From the NCBI RefSeq assembly GCF_004136555.1, contig NZ_NOIT01000011.1, positions 62,001-126,000 on the forward strand: 64,000 bases of DNA, read 5' to 3'. Made by a program: the position numbers and the translations under genes. Below are positions 35,294 through 45,360 of this stretch, in pieces. Below the pieces are notes generated by a model. That model was given only the letters and a program-made list of their open reading frames with translations, had not been told where the DNA came from and made no database searches. Each line of letters opens with the position of its first letter. Position 1 is the first letter of the stretch. Source of the stretch: Kocuria carniphila. GTDB taxonomy: Bacteria > Actinomycetota > Actinomycetes > Actinomycetales > Micrococcaceae.

Positions 35294-36118
35294 ATGACGC
35301 AAGAACACGAGGCAAGCGAGAACCCAGCGGGAGACGAGCTGCTGACGGTGGGAACGGCGTCGTCGTTAATCGGCGTGAGCGTGAGGACGCTGCATCACTG
35401 GGACCATATCGGCCTGGTGGGCCCCAGCGGCCGCACGAGCACGGGATATCGCCTGTATTCGGCGGACGACGTGGCGCGGATCCACCGTGTGCTCATTTAC
35501 CGGGAGCTGGGGTTTTCGCTGACCGAAGTGGGCAAGATTCTGGACGACCCGTCCGTGAACGAGAGCGCACACCTCGAGAAGCAGCGAAAACTGCTGGCCG
35601 AACGCATTGATCACCTGCAGCAGATGGTCTGCGCAGTAGATCAGATGATGGAGGCGCGAGCCGTGAACAAGAAACTCACTCCACAGGAGCAAAGCGAGAT
35701 TTTCGGTCAGGACTGGAACCCCGAGTACCAGCGTGAGGCCGAGGAGCGCTGGGGCGATACCCACCAGTGGGAACAGTCGCAACAGCGGGCCGCCGGGATG
35801 TCCAAGGACGACTGGCAGCGGACCAAGGCCCAGAGTGATCAGCTCAACCAGGAACTGGCCCAAGCCGCTCGGGATGGGATCGAACCGGGGTCGGAACAGG
35901 CCAATCAGCTGGCGGAACAGCACCGTGCATCCATTGGGCAGTTCTACGACTGTACCCATTCGATGCAGGTGTGCCTGGCGACCATGTACACCCAGGATCC
36001 GCGATTCACGGAGTACTACGACACCCTCGAACCGGGGTTGGCCGACTGGTTGTACCGTGCGGTGGCCGAGAACGCTCGGGCGAACGGGGTGGACCCGGAC
36101 AACGCCACGTGGGAGTAA
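35294..36118 (+). CDS. MerR-family regulator with TipAS antibiotic-recognition domain
   Basis: A 274-residue activator. Residues about 15-85 are the MerR winged helix (LTVGTASSLIGVSVRTLHHWDHIGLVGPSGRTSTGYRLYS), followed by a coiled coil to about 125. Residues about 140-265 form the TipAS domain (FGQDWNPEYQREAEERWGDTHQWEQS and FYDCTHSMQVCLATMYTQDPRFTEYYD), which in Streptomyces binds thiopeptides. Ligand binding would activate its own promoter and drug-tolerance genes. Ribosome binding site is weak. Confidence 0.92.
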   Translation: MTQEHEASENPAGDELLTVGTASSLIGVSVRTLHHWDHIGLVGPSGRTSTGYRLYSADDVARIHRVLIYRELGFSLTEVGKILDDPSVNESAHLEKQRKLLAERIDHLQQMVCAVDQMMEARAVNKKLTPQEQSEIFGQDWNPEYQREAEERWGDTHQWEQSQQRAAGMSKDDWQRTKAQSDQLNQELAQAARDGIEPGSEQANQLAEQHRASIGQFYDCTHSMQVCLATMYTQDPRFTEYYDTLEPGLADWLYRAVAENARANGVDPDNATWE

Positions 36119-36126
36119 CCGAATCG

Positions 36127-36170
36127 CCCCGTGGGCAGCGCGTGTGACGGATGACGCGCGGCCCACGGGG
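36127..36170 (+). terminator. Strong hairpin after TipAS gene
   Basis: CCCCGTGGGC (36127-36136) pairs with GCCCACGGGG (36161-36170), and inside it GCGCGT (36138-36143) pairs with ACGCGC (36154-36159). The 16 paired bases lie 9 bp after the stop and are followed by TGATTTCTC, as in an intrinsic terminator. Confidence 0.75.
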
Positions 36171-36279
36171 TGATTTCTCAACCCACATTGCAGTGTTCTC
36201 CGGCAAGATAGAGGGTGAATCCGCACCGGGGACCTGGCGCATTCGCGCGCCCCGGTGAGCCGCGCTGAGAGGATCCCGC

Positions 36280-37992
36280 ATGTCCGTGAAGCCCCTGCCC
36301 GTTCCCGAGTTGGACGCAACCCTCGATCGCTTCCTGGCCACGGCCCGTCCGTTGCTGGATGACGCCACGTACGAGGAGACCGTGCAGGCCACCCGTGATT
36401 TCCGGGAGCAGCAGGGTAGTGAGGTGCAGGCCGGCCTCGAAGAATTCGCCCGCGACGAGAACGCCGCCGGCAACAGCTGGCTGTCCGAGGACTGGCTCAG
36501 CGGCTACCTGATGACCCGTACCTCCTTGCCGCTCACGAGCAATGTGGGTTTCCAGATCACGGGTGACTTTGGTGCCCCCGGCCTGGGCCGGGCGGCCGAG
36601 CTCGTGTATCGAGCGGCGTCGGTGCATCTGCAGCAGGTGCGCGGCGAGACCCCGCAAGAAGTGGATCCGCGCGGCAACGAGATCAGCATGGAGCAGTGGC
36701 GGTGTCTGGAGGGCGGGCTGCGTCACCCGGCCGTGGAAGTCGACGAGGTCACCCGCCCGGAACTCTCCGCTGCGGATCGCGAGATCGGCGTGATTCACCG
36801 GGGCCGCCTGTTCGCGGTGCCCGTGAGCGACCAGGACGGCCAGCCGCTGTCGCTGCGCACCGTGGCCGAATCATTGCGTTCGGTGGTCGACGGCGCTGAG
36901 GCCGCCACGGAGCCCGAGCTCCCGTTCGGCACGCTGTCCTACCTGGGCAGTGAGAAGGCCGCGCCGCTGCTGGAGGAGCTGACCGAGAACCCTCACAATG
37001 CGGAGATCTACGACCGGATCACCCGCATGATCTTCATGGTCAACGTGCTGGACGCCCAGGCCGAGGTCATCGAACACCTCGAACACTCTGCCTTCGAAGT
37101 GGGTCACGCGTGGGCCTATAAGCCGCTGACCTACGAGGTGTGCCTGGCCGATGATTGGCTGGCCGTTCACGTGGAACACAGCACGGTGGACGGCGCCACG
37201 ATCCTGGCTGCCGTGGCACGCATGCAGGAGGTGGCCATCCCGGAGCAGCCGGCCGCCACGGGGATTGCGTCACCGGAGCCGCTGACGTGGGACCTGAGCG
37301 ATTCCCTGCGCTCGACCTTGCTGGATGAACTCGCCGCCTACCGCCGCGCGGCGGCGCTGCACGGCGTACACCGGGTGTTCGTGCACCGGCCGCACAAGGC
37401 TGAACTTCCGTTCCGCATCAGCGACGACGCCGCCCAGCAACTGATCATGCTCTACGCCCAGTTGGCCACCTACAACCGGGTGCGCAGCGTGTACGAGGCT
37501 GTGGACATGCGCGAGTACCAGGCCGGTCGCACGGAATGCCTGCGCCCGGTGACTGCGGAGGCGGTGGGGTTCGTTGCGGCATTGCAGGCGGGGGAGGCGA
37601 CCCTCGAGCAGTTCCAGGCCGCCCTTGATGCTCACCGCGGCTGGGTCAAGGCGTGCAAATCTGCTCAGGGCATCGACCGTCATTTGCTCGGCCTGCAGTA
37701 CGTGGCCGAACGGAGCGGTATGGACACCTCGTTCTTCGCCAACCCGGGTCTGACAACCATGCGGCGTGATTTCCTGTCCACCACGTCCATCGGTGGGCCG
37801 GAACAGATCGTGCGCTACGCCTTTGCCCCAACCACCCCCGAGGGCTTCGGCATGACCTACACGCGCCTGTCCGACGGGTACGAGTTCTGTATCAACTACC
37901 GCAGGGATACTTCCGAGGACCTCGAGGGGTTCGCGCGCAACCTCACGGTTGCTGCCGAGAAGCTGTGGGAGTTCGTGAAGCGGGTGGGTTAA
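36280..37992 (+). CDS. Choline/carnitine O-acyltransferase family protein
   Basis: A 570-residue enzyme. The catalytic HxxxDG motif is His300-Ser-Thr-Val-Asp304-Gly305. The opening PLPVPELDATLDRFLATARPLL and late LRPVTAEAVGF (the Thr/Ser residues that bind carnitine) plus GFGMTY near the end fit the Carn_acyltransf family. It moves acyl groups between CoA and carnitine, choline or another alcohol. The family is chiefly eukaryotic and patchy in bacteria. It has its own unit between the TipAS terminator and the LysR gene. Confidence 0.9.
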   Translation: MSVKPLPVPELDATLDRFLATARPLLDDATYEETVQATRDFREQQGSEVQAGLEEFARDENAAGNSWLSEDWLSGYLMTRTSLPLTSNVGFQITGDFGAPGLGRAAELVYRAASVHLQQVRGETPQEVDPRGNEISMEQWRCLEGGLRHPAVEVDEVTRPELSAADREIGVIHRGRLFAVPVSDQDGQPLSLRTVAESLRSVVDGAEAATEPELPFGTLSYLGSEKAAPLLEELTENPHNAEIYDRITRMIFMVNVLDAQAEVIEHLEHSAFEVGHAWAYKPLTYEVCLADDWLAVHVEHSTVDGATILAAVARMQEVAIPEQPAATGIASPEPLTWDLSDSLRSTLLDELAAYRRAAALHGVHRVFVHRPHKAELPFRISDDAAQQLIMLYAQLATYNRVRSVYEAVDMREYQAGRTECLRPVTAEAVGFVAALQAGEATLEQFQAALDAHRGWVKACKSAQGIDRHLLGLQYVAERSGMDTSFFANPGLTTMRRDFLSTTSIGGPEQIVRYAFAPTTPEGFGMTYTRLSDGYEFCINYRRDTSEDLEGFARNLTVAAEKLWEFVKRVG

Positions 37993-38042
37993 GGCTCAAC
38001 CGGAACGAAACAAGTGGCGCGGTCACCTGCCACACTGACCCC

Positions 38043-39011
38043 ATGGCTGATACGAGTTTTCGCCGGGTCAAGTACTTCCTGGCCGCGGTGGATGCGGGGA
38101 CTATGACGGCGGCGGCGCAGTCGCTGCGGATGGCCCAACCGGCGTTGAGTCGGCAGATCAAGTTGTTCGAGCAAGACCTCGGTCTGACCCTGTTCCGGCC
38201 CAAGGGCAACCGGTTGGTGCTCACTACCGCGGGGGAGCGGCTGGTGCCCATGGCGCGCAGACTCATGGGCGAGGTGGATCGCTTCGAACGCGGCGCAGCC
38301 ACGTTGAGCACCGGTCGGGTGTCGACCCTCACGGTGGGCACCACGGAGGCCACGCTGCGCAATCTCCTGGCGCCGTTCATCGCCACTCTCGGTTCGGACG
38401 ACCCCTTGGTCAACGCCCGCACGGTGATCCAGGCGAACATACCGGTGGCCCTGCGCGAAGGCTGCGATGCCGCCATCTCCACCGCCCCCATGCAGGGTGA
38501 ATTGGTGTCCGAGACCCTGGGGTCAGCCCCAATCTACGCGTGCGTGTCCGCGCGTCACCCGATGGCGCTCGCGGGCATCGTCGAGGCGCCCATTGAAGAC
38601 TTCGCCGATCACGCGGTAGTCCTCCCCACCCACCGCAATGCGAGTCGTTACCTCCTGGACTTTGCGCTCTCCGCAGCCGGCATCCGTTTCCCCTCGGTCA
38701 TGGAATCCGACGACGGCCAGGCGATCATGGCGCTCGCCGCCTCCGGGACCGCCACGGGCTTCACGTCCGAGCTCCCGCGATTCGAGGTACATCCCATCCG
38801 CGTGCTGGTTCCGACCATGCGCGCTCCAAGCAGGGTCGTCGATGACGACGCCGCTCGCGAACCTCTCGCGATCGAGCTTCACCTCGTGTGGCCGCGAGGG
38901 CACTACGCCCACGAACAACTGCTCGAGCTGCCTGGAAGGCTGTCGCATTTCCTGGACCGATGGGCCGCTGCGGATTGGGCTGGCATGGACGAGCCCTGGA
39001 ACTATGCCTAA
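38043..39011 (+). CDS. LysR-family transcriptional regulator
   Basis: A 322-residue regulator. Residues 5-65 are the LysR helix-turn-helix (YFLAAVDAGTMTAAAQSLRMAQPALSRQIKLFEQDLGLTLF). Residues about 95-300 are the periplasmic-binding-like effector domain. It is 130 bp upstream of an MHS permease gene on the same strand and probably controls the permease-amidohydrolase-dehydrogenase cassette. ATG 38043 is supported by alignment of the helix-turn-helix near the N-terminus. Confidence 0.93.
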   Translation: MADTSFRRVKYFLAAVDAGTMTAAAQSLRMAQPALSRQIKLFEQDLGLTLFRPKGNRLVLTTAGERLVPMARRLMGEVDRFERGAATLSTGRVSTLTVGTTEATLRNLLAPFIATLGSDDPLVNARTVIQANIPVALREGCDAAISTAPMQGELVSETLGSAPIYACVSARHPMALAGIVEAPIEDFADHAVVLPTHRNASRYLLDFALSAAGIRFPSVMESDDGQAIMALAASGTATGFTSELPRFEVHPIRVLVPTMRAPSRVVDDDAAREPLAIELHLVWPRGHYAHEQLLELPGRLSHFLDRWAAADWAGMDEPWNYA

Positions 39012-39142
39012 GGGGCATGAACAGACTGCTCGTTCGGTATTTGACGCCTTGCGATCCGGGTCACATAGTGAGTATTTAACACTCTCTGTGCCCTGAATCA
39101 TGCAGTTTTGGGGCTCGCACCACCGTTCTTTCGAGGTTTCCC

Positions 39143-40528
39143 ATGTCCAGTACTTCAGCTTCCCCGGCTGGTGGCGTCGATCCCACGCCCACCGAGCGGG
39201 TCCATGATCCGAAGAAGGCCCGCCGCGCCCTGTGGGGTGCGTACATGGGTACGTCCCTCGAGTGGTACGACTTCTTCCTGTTCGGCACCACGTCCGCCAT
39301 TGTGTTCGCCCCGCTGTTCTTCGGCGGAGACGATCCCGCCTTGGCCACCATCAGCTCGTTCCTGCTCTTCGGCGTCGGCTTCATCGCCCGCCCGGTGGGT
39401 GCTTTGCTCGCGGGTCACTTCGGCGACCGCATTGGCCGCCGTACCATCTTGATGATCACCATCGTGGCCATGGGCGTCGCATCCACCTTGATCGGCTTGT
39501 TGCCCACCTATGAAACCGCGGGCATCGTGGCACCCATCCTGTTGGGCGTACTGCGTTTCGTGCAGGGCATGGCCGCCGGCGGCGAGTGGGGCGGTGCCAC
39601 GCTCATGGCCGTGGAGAACGCGCCCGAGAACAAGCGTGGGTTCTACGGGTCCGTGGTGCAGCTGGGTTCGCCCACCGGCACCATCCTCTCCAGCGTGATC
39701 GTGGCTGCTGTGGTTGCCGCGTCCGGTGAACAGTTCCTCGAGGGCGCTTGGCGTATTCCCTACCTCATCTCCCTCCTGCTGGTTGCCGTGGGTGTGTGGA
39801 TCCGTCTCAAGGTTGACGAGACCGATGACTTCAAGGAAGCGGAAGCCGCCAAGGCCGCCTCACCCATCGAGAAGGAAAGCGCACCGGTTGTCGAAATCAT
39901 TCGCACAGTTCCGGGTCGCTTGCTCGTGGGTATCGGCACCTACCTGTTCGGCAACGCAGGCTTCTTCATGCTGACCACGTTCATGATCAGCTACGTAACG
40001 GATGAGCTCGGTCTGCCGTCCACCACTATCCTCAACGCCATCACATGGGGTGCCGTGGCGCAGATCGTCTGCATGTTCGTGGCCGGCAAGGTCGCGGACA
40101 AGACGAGCCCCTCCGCCGTGGTGGTTGTCGGCTATGTGATCGCCGCACTCGTTGCCTTCCCGATCTTCTGGCTCATGGACACCCGCTCCACCGGCATGAT
40201 CACCGTGGCGCTGATTCTTGGCTTGGGCTTCGCATCGATTGCCTACGCCCCCGTGGGTACCGTGCTGACCCAGCTGTTCCCCGTCAAGGTTCGCTACTCG
40301 GCGATTGCCCTGTCCGCCAACTTGGCGGGCATCGTGGCGGGCTTCATGCCGGCCTTGGCCGCCACCATTCTTGTCGCGACCGGCGGTGGATCGACCGGCC
40401 CGGCCATCCTGCTGTTCGTCATCGCTGTCATCTCCCTGGGCTCCTCCATCATCGCCCGCATTCTCATCCGGCGTGATAATGCACAGGGCGTCGACCAGAT
40501 CGGCGGGGAGCTGCTCAACCGCAAGTAA
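39143..40528 (+). CDS. MHS-family MFS transporter
   Basis: A 461-residue, 12-helix transporter of the metabolite:proton symporter group, as in ShiA, ProP and KgtP. GTSLEWYDFFLFGT, GHFGDRIGRRTIL and RFVQGMAAGGEWGGA are the group's signatures. It should import an organic acid or zwitterion with protons. The amidohydrolase gene follows by 18 bp, so the cargo is probably the amidohydrolase substrate. Confidence 0.92.
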   Translation: MSSTSASPAGGVDPTPTERVHDPKKARRALWGAYMGTSLEWYDFFLFGTTSAIVFAPLFFGGDDPALATISSFLLFGVGFIARPVGALLAGHFGDRIGRRTILMITIVAMGVASTLIGLLPTYETAGIVAPILLGVLRFVQGMAAGGEWGGATLMAVENAPENKRGFYGSVVQLGSPTGTILSSVIVAAVVAASGEQFLEGAWRIPYLISLLLVAVGVWIRLKVDETDDFKEAEAAKAASPIEKESAPVVEIIRTVPGRLLVGIGTYLFGNAGFFMLTTFMISYVTDELGLPSTTILNAITWGAVAQIVCMFVAGKVADKTSPSAVVVVGYVIAALVAFPIFWLMDTRSTGMITVALILGLGFASIAYAPVGTVLTQLFPVKVRYSAIALSANLAGIVAGFMPALAATILVATGGGSTGPAILLFVIAVISLGSSIIARILIRRDNAQGVDQIGGELLNRK

Positions 40529-40546
40529 CCGCATAAGGAGTCACGC

Positions 40547-42293
40547 ATGAAGCGTCCCACCCGCAACCTCACCATCATCAATGCCGTGGTGTACGACCCC
40601 GGCAGCGCATACGAAACGGTGCCACGCGGCGTCGTCGTCACCGATGGTGTGATCACCTTTGTGGGCAGTTCGGAGCAAGCGCGCGAGTGCAGCGCTCCGG
40701 ACGCCCAGGTGATCGACGCGGGTGGGCGTTTTCTTATGCCGGGGCTCATCGAATCGCATGGCCATCCGGGCATGTATGCCAAGAGCCTGCTCCAGGTGGA
40801 TTGCCGCCCGGCCGTGACGCCCACGGTCAAGGACATTGTCGAGGCCCTGCATGAAGCTGCGGGGCAGGCTGAACCCGGCGAATGGATTGCCGGGTGGGGT
40901 TACGACGAGCACCGCATGGACGGCCCCGGCCCCACGCTGGAAGATCTGGATCGGGCGGCGCCCGAGCACCCCGTCTTCCTGAGGCGTACGTGCGCGCACA
41001 TGGCGCTGGTGAATACCGCGGCGCTGGCGCGGGTCGGGATCACCGATGACACCCCGGATCCGTCCGGTGGCTGCATTGTGCGGGACCCGGACTCGGGGCA
41101 GGCCACGGGTCTGCTGCAGGAAAAGGCGATGTCCCTGGTCGACCTCCCCACGGATACCCCTGAAGGCATGGCCGAGGGCATGCGCCTCGCCCTCGATGAC
41201 CTGGCCAGCAAGGGTGTCACCACGGTCCACGACATGAGCTCCGGCCCCACCGAGATGGGCGTCTACCAAACCCTGCTTGCCGAGGGGGCGCTTTCGGTGC
41301 GGTTCCGGCCGTGGTACTTCGCGCTCGCGCAGGGTGAGTTCCCGGGCAGTTACGACGCCGTTCTGGGCACCGGCCTGCGCAGCGGTTTCGGTAACGACAT
41401 GCTGCGGTACCAGGGCCTCAAGTTCGTTCTCGACGGTTCCGTGGGCGGACGCACCGCCGCGGTGTCCGAGCCGTTCGAGGACAGCAGCTCACGCGGAATT
41501 CTGTACTACGACACCTCCGAGATTAAACCTCTCGTGGTCAGGGCCGTTGCCGCGGGGCAGCGGGTGGCCGTGCACGGTATCGGTGAGCGCGCTGTGACGC
41601 AGGCATTGGATCTAATCGAAGCGGGTGGCCGGGACGCGGCGGCAATCTCGGACGCGGATGGTTCCTCCGAGGCGGAGCCGGGCCACACGGATCAGCGTGA
41701 GACCACGGCTCAGGAGCACCACGACTCCACGGATCACGATACCCAGGAGCGTTACGACACCGTGGTCCGTTCGCGGCGCCACCGCGTGGAGCACTGCGGG
41801 CTACCCAATGAGGAAGAACTGGATCGGTTGCGGGACGGCAACATCATTGCTGCGGCATCCACGGCGTTCCTTTACGAGCTGGGCGACAGCTACCTGAACA
41901 ACTTGGGTCCGGACCGGATTGCGCGCACTTACCCCATGCGCACGTTCATCGATCATGGAATCGAGGCACCGATCAATTCGGACTTCCCGGTGACCACGCC
42001 CAATCCATGGCTGGGTGTCTACGCCGCGGTGGCCAGGCGAACTTCCTCCGGGAGACTCCTGGACACCGTCCAGAACATCTCCGTGGCAGAAGCCATTGCC
42101 GCGTTCACCACCGTGGCAGCCCGCGCGTCCTTCGAGGAAGACCGGCTGGGCCGGATCGCGGAGGGGTTCCTGGGGGACCTGGTGCTCATGGACCGCGACC
42201 CGTTTAGTGTTGAGACCGAGGATCTCAAGGACCTCCGACCGGCTCTGACCGTGTGTGACGGGCGGGTCGTCTACCGCGCTGAAGGGGAGAGCA

Positions 42294-42301
<8 letters not shown>
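40547..42301 (+). CDS. YtcJ-like amidohydrolase (Amidohydro_3)
   Basis: A 584-residue metal-dependent hydrolase. GLIESHGHPG gives His71 and His73; AVHGIGERA and RVEHCG are later metal segments, and NSDFPV precedes the final Asp region. An acidic, His/Thr-rich insert (about residues 363-405) interrupts the barrel between the HGIG and VEHC motifs. YtcJ/LAF-like enzymes are often weakly selective on amides, N-formyl groups or lactones. It lies in the LysR-MHS-SDR cassette. AAGGAG precedes the ATG. Confidence 0.9.
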
Positions 42302-43094
<793 letters not shown>

Positions 43095-43233
43095 CATCGG
43101 CCCTGATCCGTGATGGCGGCCGGAGCATGGCTTGCCACCACGGGTTGATCGGTTCTGGGCGGCTCGCGCGGATGCGCCGTACCTGCCGCCCCGGTACCGT
43201 TGACCCTTGAGCCACGAGCAAGGGGAACACCGA

Positions 43234-44199
43234 ATGAGCGTCAACGCGCAACCAACCACCGACCAGCATCAGGTCACCCAACATCGCAACGTCCCGGCGA
43301 ACGTTCTCCGCGGAGCCTTGATCGGCACGGTGGAAACCATCCCGGGCGTTTCCGGCGGCACCGTCGCCTTGGTCGTGGGTATCTACGACGAACTCATCGA
43401 CTCGGCCTCCCACGTGGTGAGCGCGGGAAAGCGGGCCATCCTGGGCCCGGATCGCGTGGCGGGGGTCAAGGAGAACCTGGCCAAGGTGCACTGGCGCATG
43501 ATCGTCCCGGTCCTGCTGGGCATGGTCCTGGCCGTGTTCACGATCGCGGGCCCCATGTCCCAAGCGGTGGAGGATCACCCAGAGGTCATGCGGGCCCTGT
43601 TTTTCGGGATGGTGCTGGTCTCCGTGGCGGTTCCGCTGCGTATGGCGGGGCGCAATTGGCGCGCGCTGGACTGGGTGCTGGGTCTTGCCGCGTGTCTTTT
43701 CGCGTTCTTCGTGGTCTCGATTCCGCCCACCACGGTGGAACCGAACCCCGTGATCATTGTCCTCGCGGCAGCCATCGCGGTCTCCGCTCTGCTGCTTCCG
43801 GGACTGTCCGGGTCGTTCATTCTGCTCACCATCGGCCTCTACCAGCCCACGCTCAAGGCCGTGGATGAGCTGGACCTCGGATACCTGGGTCTCTTCTTGG
43901 TGGGCGCGATCATGGGCATGGCCGTGCTGGTGAAGGGTCTGCAGTGGTTGCTGGCCTACCGCTATCGACCCACCATGGTGGTCCTGGCCGGCCTGATGCT
44001 CGGAGCGCTACGCGCGCTGTGGCCGTGGCAGGTGGACGATCGCACCCTCGAAGCTCCCGGTGACAACTGGCCCATGCTGCTTCTGGTGGCTGCTGTGGGC
44101 GGCATCGTTGTGGGGATCTTGATTTACGTGGACGTCAAGATGGCCACGCGGCGCGCGCAGTTGGAGGCAACCCGGGTGGATGCGGATGAGGCTCGCTAG
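43234..44199 (+). CDS. DUF368 (PopT-like) undecaprenyl-phosphate translocase
   Basis: A 321-residue protein with about nine helices. RGALIGTVETIPGVSGGTVALVVGIYDELI and LLLPGLSGSFILLTIGLY are the DUF368 signatures. The family returns undecaprenyl phosphate from the outer to the inner leaflet, like DedA proteins. AAGGGG precedes ATG 43234; an upstream TTG at 43207 is less likely. It ends in a 4-bp overlap with the convergent thioesterase gene. Confidence 0.9.
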   Translation: MSVNAQPTTDQHQVTQHRNVPANVLRGALIGTVETIPGVSGGTVALVVGIYDELIDSASHVVSAGKRAILGPDRVAGVKENLAKVHWRMIVPVLLGMVLAVFTIAGPMSQAVEDHPEVMRALFFGMVLVSVAVPLRMAGRNWRALDWVLGLAACLFAFFVVSIPPTTVEPNPVIIVLAAAIAVSALLLPGLSGSFILLTIGLYQPTLKAVDELDLGYLGLFLVGAIMGMAVLVKGLQWLLAYRYRPTMVVLAGLMLGALRALWPWQVDDRTLEAPGDNWPMLLLVAAVGGIVVGILIYVDVKMATRRAQLEATRVDADEAR

Positions 44200-44633
44200 G
44201 ACTTGTTCTCACGCGGCGGCGGGGGCGTGGTTCCCTGCCCCGTGAAGTAGGCGACCACGCGCCCGTCGGCCTCCAGAACGACGTCGCAGATCTGGTTCCT
44301 GCCAAAGCTCACCCGGCGCGTGGCGGTCGCCGTCACGATCTGGCCGGCGTGGGCCGGGGCGACAAACGTGATTTCCGCGTTGCGGGTGACAATGCGCGTA
44401 CCCGCGGTCGCGCAGCAGTAGGCGAGAGTTGTGTCGGCCAGGGTGAACAGGTAGCCGCCGTGGCTCATACCGTGGCTGTTGGCCATGTGATCGGCGATGG
44501 GCATGGTCATGACCACGCGTCCCTGGTCGATGTCCCCCAATTGGATGCCCAGGTGCAGTGGGGCGGGATCATTCCGCAAAATCTCGTGAAGCATTTCGCG
44601 GATTGCGGGCATGTCATTCGGGTCGGCGTTCAT
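44196..44633 (-). CDS. PaaI-family hot-dog thioesterase
   Basis: A 145-residue acyl-CoA thioesterase. The hot-dog core carries SHGGYLFTLADTTLAYC, whose Gly-Gly and Asp (the catalytic acid in PaaI-type enzymes) are present. The C-terminus is Pro-rich. GAGG lies upstream of the ATG. It may clear phenylacetate-type acyl-CoAs, but no aromatic-degradation genes lie next to it, so a general acyl-CoA role is equally possible. Confidence 0.9.
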   Translation of the reverse strand: MNADPNDMPAIREMLHEILRNDPAPLHLGIQLGDIDQGRVVMTMPIADHMANSHGMSHGGYLFTLADTTLAYCCATAGTRIVTRNAEITFVAPAHAGQIVTATATRRVSFGRNQICDVVLEADGRVVAYFTGQGTTPPPPRENKS

Positions 44634-44720
44634 GCGGGTCCTCCGAGGGGAGCAGAAATAGCAAAACTTTTTACTACCTTAGGTGCCCGCTGGTGATTTG
44701 AGGAGTGCCCGGCGCAAAAG

Positions 44721-44754
44721 AACGTGCCCCGCACCAGAAGGTGCGGGGCACGTT
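44721..44754 (-). terminator. Intrinsic terminator of the secreted-protein gene
   Basis: AACGTGCCCCGCACC (44721-44735) pairs perfectly over 15 bases with GGTGCGGGGCACGTT (44740-44754), with an AGAA loop. On the minus strand CTTTT follows. It lies 26 bp after the stop of the gene at 44781, and such a strong terminator implies that gene is expressed. Confidence 0.85.
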
Positions 44755-44780
44755 CACTAGGAAATCAGTGAAACGGAACC

Positions 44781-45080
44781 TCAGTGCTTGAAGCTGAAGA
44801 TCTTGTGGAACAGACCCAGCTTGAAGTCGATGACGTCCTTGACGAAGTTGATCTTGTGACCGAACAGGCCGCCCAGGATGTCCTTGCCGCCGGTGTGACC
44901 ACCGGTGTGGCCGCCGCCGGTGCTGCCGCCGTCCTTGCAAGGGTCATAAGTGGAGCAGGAGGTCACGGGGTGGCTGGGAGCCGGGTGGAAGAAGGTGGCC
45001 TGTGCCGGAGCGACAGAACCGAAGGTCAGGGCGCCGAAAGCTGCGATGGCGGTACCGGTCTTGACGATATTCTTTTTTAC
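44781..45080 (-). CDS. Small secreted Gly/His-rich protein with non-standard GTA start
   Basis: A 99-codon frame. Lys-Lys then a hydrophobic core (TAIAAFGALTFGSV) and APAQA form a clear signal peptide, with cleavage after residue 28. The mature 71 residues hold two cysteines (Cys42, Cys48), a GGGHTGGHTGG stretch and an amphipathic end (INFVKDVIDFKLGLFHKIF). GGAGG lies six bases before the first codon, but that codon is GTA and no ATG, GTG or TTG is near in frame. It may be a noncanonical start or a start-loss mutation. No family is recognised. Confidence 0.6.
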   Translation of the reverse strand, partial: VKKNIVKTGTAIAAFGALTFGSVAPAQATFFHPAPSHPVTSCSTYDPCKDGGSTGGGHTGGHTGGKDILGGLFGHKINFVKDVIDFKLGLFHKIFSFKH

Positions 45081-45103
45081 GGGTTTCCTCCAGATATTTG
45101 ATG

Positions 45104-45121
45104 CGCCTGCCCCCGCAGGCG
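45104..45121 (-). promoter_or_regulatory. 7-bp leader hairpin ahead of the ribosome-binding site
   Basis: CGCCTGC (45104-45110) and GCAGGCG (45115-45121) pair around four bases, 13 bp upstream of the GGAGG of the secreted-protein gene. A second small hairpin (AGGTT/AACCT) lies further up the same leader. The structure could adjust translation, but it matches no riboswitch I know. Confidence 0.4.
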
Positions 45122-45360
45122 TCGAACTAAGAAGCCCATGTCGCGAGTGTCGGTTAGGTTCCCCCAAACCTTCTCCCTGACCTGGACGTAACCAACGTAA
45201 CAACCGAGAATCACCCGTGGATGAATGTGATTGCCCACACTTGCGACCGGCTTCTTGTGAGTTCATGGAGCCTACTGACTAGGAACAACGCGGAGAATGG
45301 TGGGGAGAGCTCCGCGGTGACCCTGGCGGGTTTGAAGGACGTAACAACGAGGGAGATGCA

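Noticed and set aside
45090-45210. Leader of the secreted-protein gene as a ydaO (c-di-AMP) riboswitch
   Set aside because: A GGGGGAACC motif is present, but the other conserved parts, including the late CAGCTAACC-like segment, are missing.
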